The translations under genes and the position numbers were made by a program. Shown here one piece after another: positions 32,625-43,005 of a stretch of DNA of 64,000 nt (positions are counted from its first letter, which is position 1; each line of letters begins with the position of its first letter). The notes under the pieces were generated by a model that was not told the DNA's origin, ran no database searches, and was given only the letters and a program-made list of their open reading frames with translations. The stretch comes from Streptomyces sp. LUP47B (GTDB lineage Bacteria > Actinomycetota > Actinomycetes > Streptomycetales > Streptomycetaceae): assembly GCF_001746295.1 (NCBI RefSeq), contig NZ_MJAH01000003.1:327922-391921 (forward strand), in the 5' to 3' direction.

Positions 32625-33656
32625 TCAGACCGAAACCAGGTCGAGTGTGATGTGCGGGGCGAGCGCGTGCAGGAAGTCGGGAGCGTCGAAGATCTCGCCG
32701 GCGGAGGCGACGCCGACGGTCTTGGTACGGCCGGTCAGGACGCGCTCGAGGGCCTCCGTGACAAGGGGCGCGGTGACGGCGTAGATGTCCTGGCCGCCGG
32801 CCGTGGCCCGGCGTTCGGCTCCGCCGAGGCGGACGACGACGTCGACGAGGAAGGTCTGGTCCGAGCGCCCGCTCTCGTCGGTGGCGGTCGGGGCCGGTGT
32901 GTGGGGGGCGGTGACGTCCCGGGCCGCCTCGGCGGTCATGTAGGTGGTCACGTCGGGGATGGAGAGGTGCTGGGGGACGGTCACGACGTCCGCCATCGTG
33001 AACTCCCCGATCACCGGCCGGCGTCCCATCGGTTCCGGGAAGGTCCATTCCAGGAGGGGCGCGGCGTCGGTGCGGTGTTCCCACTGTCCGCCGCTGTAGC
33101 GCAGACGGTGGGCGCCGCGTCGCTCGCGGGACACGGCGCCCGAGAGGCGGGTACCGGCGGTGGGGTGCCAGTTGCTGAGCGCGTAGGCGATGTGTGCCTC
33201 GTCGGCCTCGGTCCAGTCGCCCATCGCCGCGGTGGCCAGCAGGTCGCCGAGGCCGCCGAAGAAGGCCATGGCCGGGACGATGACCGCTCCCGCCTCCCGG
33301 GCCCGTTCGCGGTAGTAGGCGAAGGTGTCGAGGTTGGCCTCGAGTTCGGCGGCCACGTCCAGGTAGGGGATCTTCGCGCGGAGCGCTGCCTCGATCACGG
33401 GGCCGACGGTCGACGCGAAGGGGCCGGCGCAGTTGATGACCGCCGCCGTTCCCGCCAGGGCCCGGTCCAGCGACGCCGGGTCGTCGGCCGACGCCACCCG
33501 GGCCTCAAGGCCGTACTCGTGGGCCAGCTCCTCCAGCGGCTGAGCGTTGCGCCCGGACAGCACCGGGACGAACCCACGCGCGGCCAGTTCCGCGACCACG
33601 AACCGCCCGGTGTGACCGTATGCGCCGAACACCGTCACCAGCTGACCTGACCCCAT
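32625..33656 (-). CDS. Saccharopine dehydrogenase-like NAD(P)-binding protein
   Basis: 343 aa from ATG 33656. The N-terminal Rossmann site is VTVFGAYGHTGRFVVAELAA, followed by VLSGRNAQPLEEL and AAVINCAGPFASTVGPVIEA. This is the trans-acting enoyl reductase/saccharopine dehydrogenase NADP-binding fold (PF03435). In Streptomyces such proteins are common and uncharacterised. It is divergent from the GlxA-type regulator across 129 bp, which suggests it is that regulator's target. Confidence 0.82.
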   Translation of the reverse strand: MGSGQLVTVFGAYGHTGRFVVAELAARGFVPVLSGRNAQPLEELAHEYGLEARVASADDPASLDRALAGTAAVINCAGPFASTVGPVIEAALRAKIPYLDVAAELEANLDTFAYYRERAREAGAVIVPAMAFFGGLGDLLATAAMGDWTEADEAHIAYALSNWHPTAGTRLSGAVSRERRGAHRLRYSGGQWEHRTDAAPLLEWTFPEPMGRRPVIGEFTMADVVTVPQHLSIPDVTTYMTAEAARDVTAPHTPAPTATDESGRSDQTFLVDVVVRLGGAERRATAGGQDIYAVTAPLVTEALERVLTGRTKTVGVASAGEIFDAPDFLHALAPHITLDLVSV

Positions 33657-33751
33657 GAGACTGCTCCCCGTGTACTCGAACGCCCGCTGCGAGGTCCATC
33701 CGCTGCGGCCTGACACCCACATCCTGTCCCTCCGGCAGCACTCCCCGAGAG

Positions 33752-33785
33752 TGTCGGAAACGACATGCCGCGTACAGTTTCGGAC
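33752..33785. promoter_or_regulatory. Paired operator-like sites upstream of the GlxA-type regulator
   Basis: TGTCG-GAAA-CGACA (33752-33765) is a perfect dyad. A second copy, TACAGTTTCGGACA (33772-33785), is its imperfect inverse. The two lie head to head just before the regulator's ATG at 33786. Confidence 0.45.
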
Positions 33786-34721
33786 ATGCCCGCTGTCGCG
33801 CTGGCCGTCACCGACGGCATGCTCCACTACGAACTGTCCGTGGCCCTCGAGGTCTTCGGAGCCGACCTCACCCATGTCGTGGACCCCTGGTACGACTTCT
33901 CCCTCTGCGGGAGCGGTCCGGTGCACATCGGCCGCTTCCGCCTGGAACCCGACCACGGACTCGACCACCTCGCGCACGCGGACACAGTGATCGTCCCCGG
34001 CTGGGCCGACACCGACCGCGACCCGCCCGTCGAGCTGGTCGATGCGGTGCGTGCCGCCCACGCGGCCGGTGCCCGCGTGGCCTCACTGTGCACGGGCGCC
34101 TTCGTCCTGGGCGCGGCAGGACTGCTCGACGGCAGGCGCGCCACCACGCACTGGGCCCACACGCGGGAACTGGCCCGGCGCCACCCGGCGACCACCGTCG
34201 ATCCGGACGTCCTCTACGTCGACAACGGCGACGTCCTCACCTCCGCGGGGAAAGCCGCCGCCATGGACCTGTGCCTGCACCTGGTCCGCCTCGACCACGG
34301 ATCGGCCAACGCCAACAAGATCGCCCGACGCCTGGTCATCCCGCCCCACCGGGACGGCGGCCAGGCCCAGTTCATCGCCACCCCCCTCCCGGCCGAAGGC
34401 AACCACCCCCTGGGCGAGCTCTTCCCCTGGGTGCTGGAGCGGCTGGACCAGCCGCTGACCGTGGAGGACCTGGCCCGCCAGGCCCGCATGAGCTCACGCC
34501 ACCTCGGCCGTCATTTCAAGCACCTCACCGGCACCACGCCGCTGCAGTGGCTCCACACCCAGCGCATTCGCCATGCCCAGGAACTGCTGGAGACCACCGA
34601 CGCCACGGTGGACACCATCGCGGCGGCCACCGGCATGGGCACCGCAACCACCTTGCGCCGCCACTTCCACCGCAGCGTCGGCGTCCCGCCCGACACCTAC
34701 CGCCGCACCTTCCGTCCCTGA
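33786..34721 (+). CDS. GlxA-type AraC-family regulator (DJ-1/PfpI plus AraC HTH)
   Basis: 311 aa from ATG 33786; ATG 33765 would add 7 residues but sits inside a dyad. The N-terminal DJ-1/PfpI domain has ALEVFGADLTH, DTVIVPGWADTD and the elbow ARVASLCTGAFVLGAAGLLD. The C-terminal double HTH reads QPLTVEDLARQARMSSRHLG, then RHFKHLTGTTPLQWL and MGTATTLRRHFHRSVGVPP. The Cys in SLCTGAF corresponds to the DJ-1 nucleophile position, but the domain serves as a sensor in this class. Probable target is the divergent saccharopine dehydrogenase-like gene. Confidence 0.9.
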   Translation: MPAVALAVTDGMLHYELSVALEVFGADLTHVVDPWYDFSLCGSGPVHIGRFRLEPDHGLDHLAHADTVIVPGWADTDRDPPVELVDAVRAAHAAGARVASLCTGAFVLGAAGLLDGRRATTHWAHTRELARRHPATTVDPDVLYVDNGDVLTSAGKAAAMDLCLHLVRLDHGSANANKIARRLVIPPHRDGGQAQFIATPLPAEGNHPLGELFPWVLERLDQPLTVEDLARQARMSSRHLGRHFKHLTGTTPLQWLHTQRIRHAQELLETTDATVDTIAAATGMGTATTLRRHFHRSVGVPPDTYRRTFRP

Positions 34722-34777
34722 TCAGGAGGTGTGAGTGGTGGTCCACAACGATGGACTGACGGAGTCAGCCTGTGGAG

Positions 34778-36782
<2,005 letters not shown>

Positions 36783-36836
36783 GCAGGGTGATCCCTTCTC
36801 GTGGGGCTTGTGCCGGGGCCGAGTGTCGGGTTCCGC

Positions 36837-38423
36837 TCACTCCACCTGCTCACGTCCGGCCAGCCGCACCTCTTCGTAGTCCAGGGCGGCCTGGAGGCGC
36901 CGCAGCACCGTGTCGTCGATGTCGCGTTCGTCGCGGAGGCGGACGATGGTCGCCCGCTTGTGGGCGACGAGAGCCAGGCCGAGATCCGTGTAGTGCCGGT
37001 TGTGGAGCAGCGCGGGATCGTCGTCGTCACCCGCGCCTTTCGCCCGCGCCGCCGCCAGGCGAGCCTCGTACTCCTGGCGCAGCCATTCGGTGACCCGTGC
37101 GTCGGCGCCCTGTTCGGCAGCGAGCCGCGGCAGTGCCTTGATGGCTTCCTCGGTTGCCATGGTCTCGGCGAGGATGTGCTCCTCGTCGACGGACGTGTCG
37201 CGCGGCAGCCGGGCCCAGCGCACCACGCGCGGCAGCAGAAGCCCTTGCACCACGAGTGTCACCACGATGACACCGGAGGTCACGAAGACGATGAAGGCGC
37301 GGTCCGGGAAGGGCTCACCCGAGTCGAGGGCCTTCGGTACGGAGAGTGCTACGGCGAGCGACACGGCACCCCGGAAGCCCGCGAACCCGCTGACGACGCG
37401 GGCCCGGTGACTGATCCTCCGAAGCCGCTGCTGCGGACGACGGTCGATCAGGCGGATCAGGTAGGCGGAGCAGAACAGGAACGCGAACCGGACCGCGACC
37501 AGCACCACGCCGACCACGCCGATGGCGATCAGGGCGTCCTGGAGGTCGGCCCGGCTCAAGTGGCGTAGAGCGTATTGCAGCTCCACTCCCACCAGGACGA
37601 ACAGCGTGCCGTTGATGATGAACGTGGCCAGCGGCCAGAACGCCAGCGCCTGCCGGCGATGCTCGGCCCGGATGAGGCTGGGAGCCACCTGGGCCATGAT
37701 CAGCCCACTCACGACGACTGCGAGGACTCCCGAGGCATGGATCAGCTCGGCGAGCAGATACGCCGTGAACGGGGCCAGGATCATGACGGTGTTGCCGAGC
37801 AGGGGATCGTCCAGGCGGCGTCGCAGGTTCATGTTGATCCAGGCGACCAGCACGCCGATCGCGGCCCCGCCGCCGTAGGCAAGAAGGAACAGTCCGCCGA
37901 CGTGCGGCAGGGTGAGATGTTCCTCGCCGACGGTCAGACCGACCGCCAGGCCGAAGATGACCAGCGCGGTGCCGTCGTTGACGAGGCTCTCGGCGCGCAG
38001 CACGGTGACCTGACGACGCGGCAGGGCACCGGCCAGGGCGCCGACCGCGGTGGCGTCGGTGGGAGCCACGGCCGCGCCCAGCACCCACGCCGGTCCCCAC
38101 GGCAGTCCCAGCGCATGGCCGGCGACCGCCACCGCCCCCGCGGTGAGGATCACGAGGACCGTGCTGAGCAGGACGATGCCGCGCAGGTTCGAACGGATCT
38201 CCCGCATCGACGTGGTCAGGCTCTCCCAGTACAGCAGCACGGGAAGGAAGAGCAACAGCACTACTTCCGGCGGCAGTTGGGTCTGGCGGACAGCCGGGAC
38301 GATCCCGAGGAGAGCGCCCACGACGAGCAGCGTGACGGGCGGCGCGAGGCCGAAGCGCCGCCCGAGAACGTTGCCCGCCAGCACGGCCGCGCCGAGGGCG
38401 ACGACGAGTTCTAGACCGAGCAT
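36837..38423 (-). CDS. CPA1-type Na+/H+ antiporter
   Basis: 528 aa with about 12 membrane segments. Diagnostic parts are LLLFLPVLLYWESLTTSMRE, LGAAVAPTDATAVGALAG, ESLVNDGTALVIFGLAVGL (ND ion site), and GFAGFRGAVSLAVALSVP. A ~120-residue charged cytoplasmic tail follows. It exchanges Na+ or K+ for protons in pH and ion balance. It is transcribed upstream of, and separately from, the amidohydrolase gene (54 nt apart), though readthrough is possible. Confidence 0.92.
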   Translation of the reverse strand: MLGLELVVALGAAVLAGNVLGRRFGLAPPVTLLVVGALLGIVPAVRQTQLPPEVVLLLFLPVLLYWESLTTSMREIRSNLRGIVLLSTVLVILTAGAVAVAGHALGLPWGPAWVLGAAVAPTDATAVGALAGALPRRQVTVLRAESLVNDGTALVIFGLAVGLTVGEEHLTLPHVGGLFLLAYGGGAAIGVLVAWINMNLRRRLDDPLLGNTVMILAPFTAYLLAELIHASGVLAVVVSGLIMAQVAPSLIRAEHRRQALAFWPLATFIINGTLFVLVGVELQYALRHLSRADLQDALIAIGVVGVVLVAVRFAFLFCSAYLIRLIDRRPQQRLRRISHRARVVSGFAGFRGAVSLAVALSVPKALDSGEPFPDRAFIVFVTSGVIVVTLVVQGLLLPRVVRWARLPRDTSVDEEHILAETMATEEAIKALPRLAAEQGADARVTEWLRQEYEARLAAARAKGAGDDDDPALLHNRHYTDLGLALVAHKRATIVRLRDERDIDDTVLRRLQAALDYEEVRLAGREQVE

Positions 38424-38490
38424 GGCGCTTGCTCCCGTGACGTGCGGGCTGTCGGTGGGAGCTCAACGGGCTTCACGAGGAGTGTTCTGC

Positions 38491-38862
38491 TCATTGGGGG
38501 ACCAGCCGCAGTGTCGTCGAGCGGGCGGCGACCATGGGGTCGACGTACGCGCCGCCGAAGCGGTCGTACTTGGTGCGGTAGGCGGTGTCGATGCGATCGT
38601 TGACCTGTGAGTCCGCCACCTCGACGAAGGTGACGCGCTTGTCGACGCCGCCGGAGCGGATGTGCCCCTCGTGGCTTGTACGGGCCGTGCGCCACCAGGC
38701 ACCGTCGGTGCCCCGGAAGGAGCGGACGTACAGGTCGTCACCGTCGCGGACGACCCAGATCGGCACCGGCCCCCGCAGGGTGCCGTCACGGCGGAGCGGC
38801 GCCATCTCCAACTCGTCGGCGCCGGCTATGCGGTTGAGCTCGTCGCTGGTCCATGTCGTCAT
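38491..38862 (-). CDS. DUF2255-family protein
   Basis: 123 aa from ATG 38862. The protein starts TWTSDELNRIAGADELEMAP and contains PIWVVRDGDDLYVRSFRG, WWRTARTSHEGHI and a conserved C-terminal RTKYDRFGG. It belongs to DUF2255, a split-barrel-like family related to flavin/F420-binding proteins; no function is established. It precedes the antiporter gene by 67 nt on the same strand. Confidence 0.8.
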   Translation of the reverse strand: MTTWTSDELNRIAGADELEMAPLRRDGTLRGPVPIWVVRDGDDLYVRSFRGTDGAWWRTARTSHEGHIRSGGVDKRVTFVEVADSQVNDRIDTAYRTKYDRFGGAYVDPMVAARSTTLRLVPQ

Positions 38863-39128
38863 CGGTGCTGCTCCAGTCTCCTTGATTCGGTGAGAGCGGG
38901 AAGAAGGTGTGGGGCCGGAACGCCTGGGCTCACGGGGGAGTGGTGGTGAGCGGCTCACCGAGGTGGGTACGCGTGATGCCGAGCGAGTCCTCGAAGACGC
39001 GATCGCCTCGCTGGTCATGGCCGTCGGTCAGTTCTGCTCGGCTGGGATGCGTGGGCTCGACTGCCGCTCGGCGACGGCGGCGGTGGTGGACGCGGCTGCC
39101 CCTGCGCTCACCACCACCGGGCCTCACG

Positions 39129-40145
39129 TCAAGGACGCAGCAGCGCCTTGATGGCGCGGCGCTCGTCCATGGCCTTGTAGCCTTCGGCGACCTCGTCCAG
39201 GGGCAGGGTGAGGTCGAAGACCTTGCCCGGGTTGATACGGCCGCTGACGACGCGCTCGATGAGGTCGGGAAGGTAGGCCCGCACGGGGGCGGGACCACCA
39301 CGCAGCCCGACGTGGGAGAAGAAGAGTTCCTGGCCGTCGATCCGCACGTCGTGCGGCATGCCGACGAAGCCGACGTTGCCGCCGGGGCGGGTGGACAGCA
39401 GGGCCTGGTGCATCGACTCCTGGGTGCCTACGCACTCCAGGACCGAGTCGGCGCCGATGCCGTTCGTCAGTTCCTTGACGCGCGCGACGCCTTCCTCGCC
39501 GCGCTCGGTGACGATGTCGGTGGCACCGAACTCCAGGGCCAGCTTCTGCCGGGGCTCGTGCCGGCTCATGGCGATGATGCGCTCGGCGCCCAGCTCCTTC
39601 GCCGCGATGACGCCGGACAGGCCCACTGCGCCGTCGCCGACGACCACCGCTGTCGCACCGGGCTTGACCTCGGCCGCGCTGGCGGCGTACCAGCCGGTGC
39701 CCATGACGTCGGACAGGGTCAGCAGACTCGGGATCAGTTCCTCGGCGGGCTGCTCCGGGGTGGCGACCAGCGTGCCGTCGGCGAGGGGGATGCGGACGTA
39801 CTCGGCCTGGCAGCCGTTGGGGAAGTCGCGGTGCAGGCAGCTGGTCTGGTAGCCGGCCCGGCAGTTCGGGCAGGTGTTGTCGGAGGCGATGAAGGAGCCG
39901 ATGACGAACTGGCCGGGCCTGACGGTCGAGACGTCACTGCCGACCTCCTCGACGATGCCGACGTACTCGTGGCCGATCGGCTGCGGCTCGGTGACCGGGT
40001 TGATGCCCCGGTAGCTCCACAGGTCGGAGCCGCACACACACGTGGCGACGGTGCGGATGACCGCGTCCGTGGGCGCCACGATCTTCGGCTCGGGGGCGTT
40101 CTCCACCCGGATGTCACCAGGCGCGTGAATAAAGGTTGCTCGCAT
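39129..40145 (-). CDS. Zinc-dependent alcohol dehydrogenase
   Basis: 338 aa. Catalytic zinc ligands are in TCVCGSDLWSYRG (Cys) and IGHEYVG (His, Glu). The second-site cysteines are CPNCRAGYQTSC and the later FPNGC. The NAD(P) site is AVVVGDGAVGLSGVIAAKEL. The closest recognisable group is the actinobacterial zinc-dependent dehydrogenases of the Tdh/YjjN type. It is the last gene of a three-gene operon (aldo/keto reductase, carboxymuconolactone decarboxylase-like, dehydrogenase). Confidence 0.9.
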   Translation of the reverse strand: MRATFIHAPGDIRVENAPEPKIVAPTDAVIRTVATCVCGSDLWSYRGINPVTEPQPIGHEYVGIVEEVGSDVSTVRPGQFVIGSFIASDNTCPNCRAGYQTSCLHRDFPNGCQAEYVRIPLADGTLVATPEQPAEELIPSLLTLSDVMGTGWYAASAAEVKPGATAVVVGDGAVGLSGVIAAKELGAERIIAMSRHEPRQKLALEFGATDIVTERGEEGVARVKELTNGIGADSVLECVGTQESMHQALLSTRPGGNVGFVGMPHDVRIDGQELFFSHVGLRGGPAPVRAYLPDLIERVVSGRINPGKVFDLTLPLDEVAEGYKAMDERRAIKALLRP

Positions 40146-40202
40146 GACGCTGTCTCAGCTCTTGTCGGGTCTGCCGTGGGGTGCAGGGACGGGTGTGGGT
40201 GC

Positions 40203-40553
40203 TCAGGGGCGGGAGCCCAACTGGTCGGACTGGTCGGCCTTGTCCACGATCTCCTTGAGCTGGTTCATCGCGGTCATGGCGTTGGGCCAGCCGGCGTAGA
40301 AGGCCAGATGGGTGAGTGCCTCGATCAGCTCGTCCTTGGTCACGCCGTTCTCCAGCGCCTTGCCGAGGTGGAAGCCGAGCTGGTCGGTGCGGTACAGGGA
40401 GGCGAGAGCGATGACGGTGACCAGGCTGCGGTCGCGCGGGGACAGATCCGGCCGCTCCCAGATGTCCCCGAACAGGACCGTGTCGGTGACCTCCGCGAGC
40501 TTGGGGGCGAATTCCTGGATCGCGGGCGGCGCGAACTTCTTCCGTTCGGGCAT
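40203..40553 (-). CDS. Carboxymuconolactone decarboxylase-family protein
   Basis: 116 aa, a single AhpD-like helical domain: LFGDIWERPDLSPRDRSLVT, VIALASLYRTDQLGFHLGKA, and GVTKDELIEALTHLAFYAGW followed by PNAMTA. The peroxidase CxxC of AhpD is absent, and the E/H pattern of gamma-carboxymuconolactone decarboxylase is present only in part. It sits between two oxidoreductase genes of an operon and could remove a carboxyl group or a lactone intermediate, which is not proven by sequence. Confidence 0.88.
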   Translation of the reverse strand: MPERKKFAPPAIQEFAPKLAEVTDTVLFGDIWERPDLSPRDRSLVTVIALASLYRTDQLGFHLGKALENGVTKDELIEALTHLAFYAGWPNAMTAMNQLKEIVDKADQSDQLGSRP

Positions 40554-40631
40554 GGGGGGTGCTCCTTGCGTGTGTTCGGTATGTCAGGCCGCCGGGTATT
40601 CGGCCGACGGCGCGTTCACCGTGGGAAAGAC

Positions 40632-41612
40632 TCAGAAATAGGTGGGCGTCCGGGTGACGTACGGCTTTTCGAGGGAGCGGATCTCCTCGTCGGTGAGCTC
40701 GATGTCGAGCGCGGCGACCGCGTCGGCGAGATGGCGCGGCTTGGTGGCGCCCACGATGGGTGCGTCGACGACCGCGTTCTTCAGCACCCAGGCCATCGCG
40801 ACCGTCGCCATGGAAATCCCTCGCTCCTCAGCGATCCTCTGCACGGCGTCGACGATCGCCTTGTCGCTGTCGAGATAGAGCGGGCGACCCCGCTGGTCGA
40901 CCTCGGCGTTGGTCTCCGCGCGGTGTGTCGATCGTTCGCCCCAGGGCTTGGCGACGCGTCCCGCCGCGAGCGGGCTCCACGGGATGCTGCCGACGCCCTG
41001 GTCGGCGAGCAGCCCGAACATCTCCTGCTCCTCCTCGCGGTACAGCAGGCTGTACTGGTCCTGCATGGACACGAACCGGGTCCAGCCGTTCTCCTTCGCG
41101 GTCTGCTGCATCTTGGCGAACTGCCACGCCCACATGGAGGAGGCCCCGATGTAGCGGGCCTTGCCCGCCTTGACGACGTCGTGAAGGGCCTCCATCGTCT
41201 CCTCGACCGGGGTCTCCGGGTCGAAGCGGTGGATCTGGTAGAGATCGACGTAGTCGGTGCCGAGGCGGGCGAGGGAGGCGTCGATCTGCTCCAGGATCGC
41301 CTTGCGGGACAGTCCCCCGCCGCCGGGACCGGGGTGCATCGGGAAGTACACCTTCGTCGCCAGGACGATGTCCTCGCGCCGGGTGTACTTGTGCAGTGCG
41401 CGACCGACGATCTCCTCGGAGCTGCCGACGCCATAGATGTTGGCCGTGTCCCAGAAGGTGATGCCGAGTTCGACCGCCTGCCGGAACAGTGGTGCGGCGC
41501 CGTCCTCGTCGAGGGTCCACGGCAGCATCTCCGAAGGGATGCCGAAGCTCATGCAGCCCAGGGTGATCCTGCTGACCTTGAGACCAGAGGACCCGAGGCG
41601 TGTGTAGTCCAT
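40632..41612 (-). CDS. Aldo/keto reductase (AKR, voltage-gated K-channel beta-like)
   Basis: 326 aa from ATG 41612. Signatures are LGITFWDTANIYGVGSSEEI (Asp, Tyr), IVLATKVYFPMHPG (Lys), VDLYQIHRFDPETPVEETME (His) and PIVGATKPRHLADAVAALD (cofactor). Substrate type is probably an aldehyde or ketone. It is the first gene of the operon with the CMD-like protein and the zinc dehydrogenase, and lies 353 nt from the divergent XRE-type gene, which may regulate it. Confidence 0.92.
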   Translation of the reverse strand: MDYTRLGSSGLKVSRITLGCMSFGIPSEMLPWTLDEDGAAPLFRQAVELGITFWDTANIYGVGSSEEIVGRALHKYTRREDIVLATKVYFPMHPGPGGGGLSRKAILEQIDASLARLGTDYVDLYQIHRFDPETPVEETMEALHDVVKAGKARYIGASSMWAWQFAKMQQTAKENGWTRFVSMQDQYSLLYREEEQEMFGLLADQGVGSIPWSPLAAGRVAKPWGERSTHRAETNAEVDQRGRPLYLDSDKAIVDAVQRIAEERGISMATVAMAWVLKNAVVDAPIVGATKPRHLADAVAALDIELTDEEIRSLEKPYVTRTPTYF

Positions 41613-41965
41613 CGCTGCTCTTACTCTTCCGTTGCTGGTCACGATCTCTTTGCGGTGTCGCGGAGGCGCACGACGGAGACGTGTCCGCGGGGCGACGAAG
41701 CCGGACGCGGTACGACGTGGTGCTGCTACCGGATCGGCACCGGCTTGTCGTCGGCGGCGTCCGCACCTGGTTCCGTACGGCCGCCGGATAGGCCTCCTGC
41801 TACCGGCGCGGCCACCCGGTGATCTTCGGGTCCGTGTCCAGGCCGGTGGCGAGCCCGCCGAGACCGGCGCCAGGGAAGCGGCGGGCAACGCGGGAGCGCG
41901 GGGAACGCCCATGCCGAGCAACGGCTCGCTTTTCTCGCCTCCTCCGTCAGCGCCCGGAACCACGG
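41613..41965. other. Divergent intergenic region, no gene recognised
   Basis: This 353-nt stretch between the aldo/keto reductase start and the XRE-type frame must hold the operon promoter. I see no coding pattern consistent in one frame and no strong promoter boxes. The recognisable signal lies at its right edge (palindrome 41966-41980). Confidence 0.4.
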
Positions 41966-41980
41966 AATGTCAGTGACATT
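41966..41980. promoter_or_regulatory. 15-bp perfect palindrome, XRE/MmyB-type operator
   Basis: AATGTCA-G-TGACATT is symmetrical around 41973. Palindromes of the form AATGTCAnTGACATT are typical autoregulatory sites of MmyB-like XRE regulators. It overlaps the only upstream ATG (41967) of the following regulator frame. Confidence 0.65.
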
Positions 41981-42932
41981 GGGGAAGCGCCCCCCACACC
42001 AGAGGCTGGAGCCCCGCCACCTCGGTGAACGCTCTCCGCGGGCGGGTCCCTGGTCGCCGACCTCGTCGTCGACCCTGCCACCATTGCGCGAACCCGCAAA
42101 GGGGAGAATTCCACCCCGGGGAAGACTTATCCAGGGAAGGATCCTTACCCCCCTCGCGGGGACTGATCTGGGAGAGAACTCTCCCCCTCACTCTTCCTTT
42201 CGCCGAGCACAACTCAGCCGTGAGGAGGTCGCTCGGCTCGCGGGCATCAGCACCGATCGCTACACGCGGTTGGAGCACGGGCGGGTCCTCCCGTCGACGT
42301 CGGTGCTCGCCACACTCGTCCGTGTCCTGCACCTCGACGACCGACGAGTGCGCGCAGCGCCGTCGGCCGACGTAGAGGGCTCAGCCGCAGCTCAGACGTC
42401 TCTGGGCGAGCTGACGGCGACCCCCGCGCTCGTCGTGGGCCGCTATGCGGAAATCCTGGCCTGGAACGCTCCGGCAGCCGCTCTCCTCACCGACTTCGAC
42501 CGGGTCCCGGAGAAGAAGCGCAACTACGTCCGGCTGCTCTTCACCGATCCAGGCTTCCGGAAGATCTACCGCGACTGGAGGGCGATCGCCGGCAGTTGCG
42601 GCGCCCAACTGCGCGTGGACGCCGCCAAGTGCCCCGGCGGCGACCCCGAGTTGGCCGCCCTTGTCGGCGAATTGTCGGTGGCGGACGCGGACTTCCGTCG
42701 GTGGTCGGCCGGGCGACAGGTGACCGGCCGGCGGATGGGCACCAAGAGACTGCGCCATCCGGTGGAGGGCGACCTCACACTCGACTGGGACAGCCTGATC
42801 TGCACAGCCGACCCGGCACAGCAATGGGTGATCTGGACCGCCGAGCCCGGAAGTCCGTCCCATGACGGACTGTGCTTCCTCGCGTCGTGGGCCGCCGACC
42901 CGTACGAGCCGGTACCGGGTGCGACAGCCTGA
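41967..42932 (+). CDS. MmyB-like XRE regulator with degenerate 5' end
   Basis: Residues coded from about 42200 on are a clear member: a partial HTH (RRAQLSREEVARLAGISTDR), then YTRLEHGRVLPSTSVLATLV, then the MmyB ligand-binding domain to WTAEPGSPSHDGLCFLASWA at the end. Compared with the paralogue at 43006, the ~20 residues between RRAQLS and REEVA (the first HTH helix and the RRxxGLR link) are missing. The ~75 codons ahead of it look non-coding and palindrome-rich. No in-frame ATG or GTG lies close to the HTH. It is either an N-terminally damaged gene or one read from ATG 41967 without a leader. Confidence 0.5.
   Translation: MSVTLGKRPPHQRLEPRHLGERSPRAGPWSPTSSSTLPPLREPAKGRIPPRGRLIQGRILTPLAGTDLGENSPPHSSFRRAQLSREEVARLAGISTDRYTRLEHGRVLPSTSVLATLVRVLHLDDRRVRAAPSADVEGSAAAQTSLGELTATPALVVGRYAEILAWNAPAAALLTDFDRVPEKKRNYVRLLFTDPGFRKIYRDWRAIAGSCGAQLRVDAAKCPGGDPELAALVGELSVADADFRRWSAGRQVTGRRMGTKRLRHPVEGDLTLDWDSLICTADPAQQWVIWTAEPGSPSHDGLCFLASWAADPYEPVPGATA
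42105..42186. repeat. Run of short palindromes inside the XRE 5' region
   Basis: Successive dyads occur within 80 bp: GAATTC in a GGGG..CCCC setting (about 42105-42121), AAGGATCCTT (42137-42146), and GGGAGAG-AA-CTCTCCC (42170-42185). Their density is unlike protein-coding Streptomyces DNA and suggests regulatory or remnant sequence. Confidence 0.45.
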
Positions 42933-43005
42933 TCGGAACGAGGCCGTCGGCTGCCGCCAGGATGAACGGCTGGGAACCGAGCAGGAACGTCAGCCGCGTC
43001 CGCGA

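Noticed and set aside
38930..39151. Possible small gene between the DUF2255 and dehydrogenase genes
   Set aside because: Open frames exist on both strands but neither has an SD, a domain or typical codon bias.
38907..41822. 971-codon open frame on the plus strand
   Set aside because: It is antisense to the dehydrogenase, CMD-like and aldo/keto reductase genes, whose conserved motifs are on the minus strand. Long antisense frames are common at this GC content.
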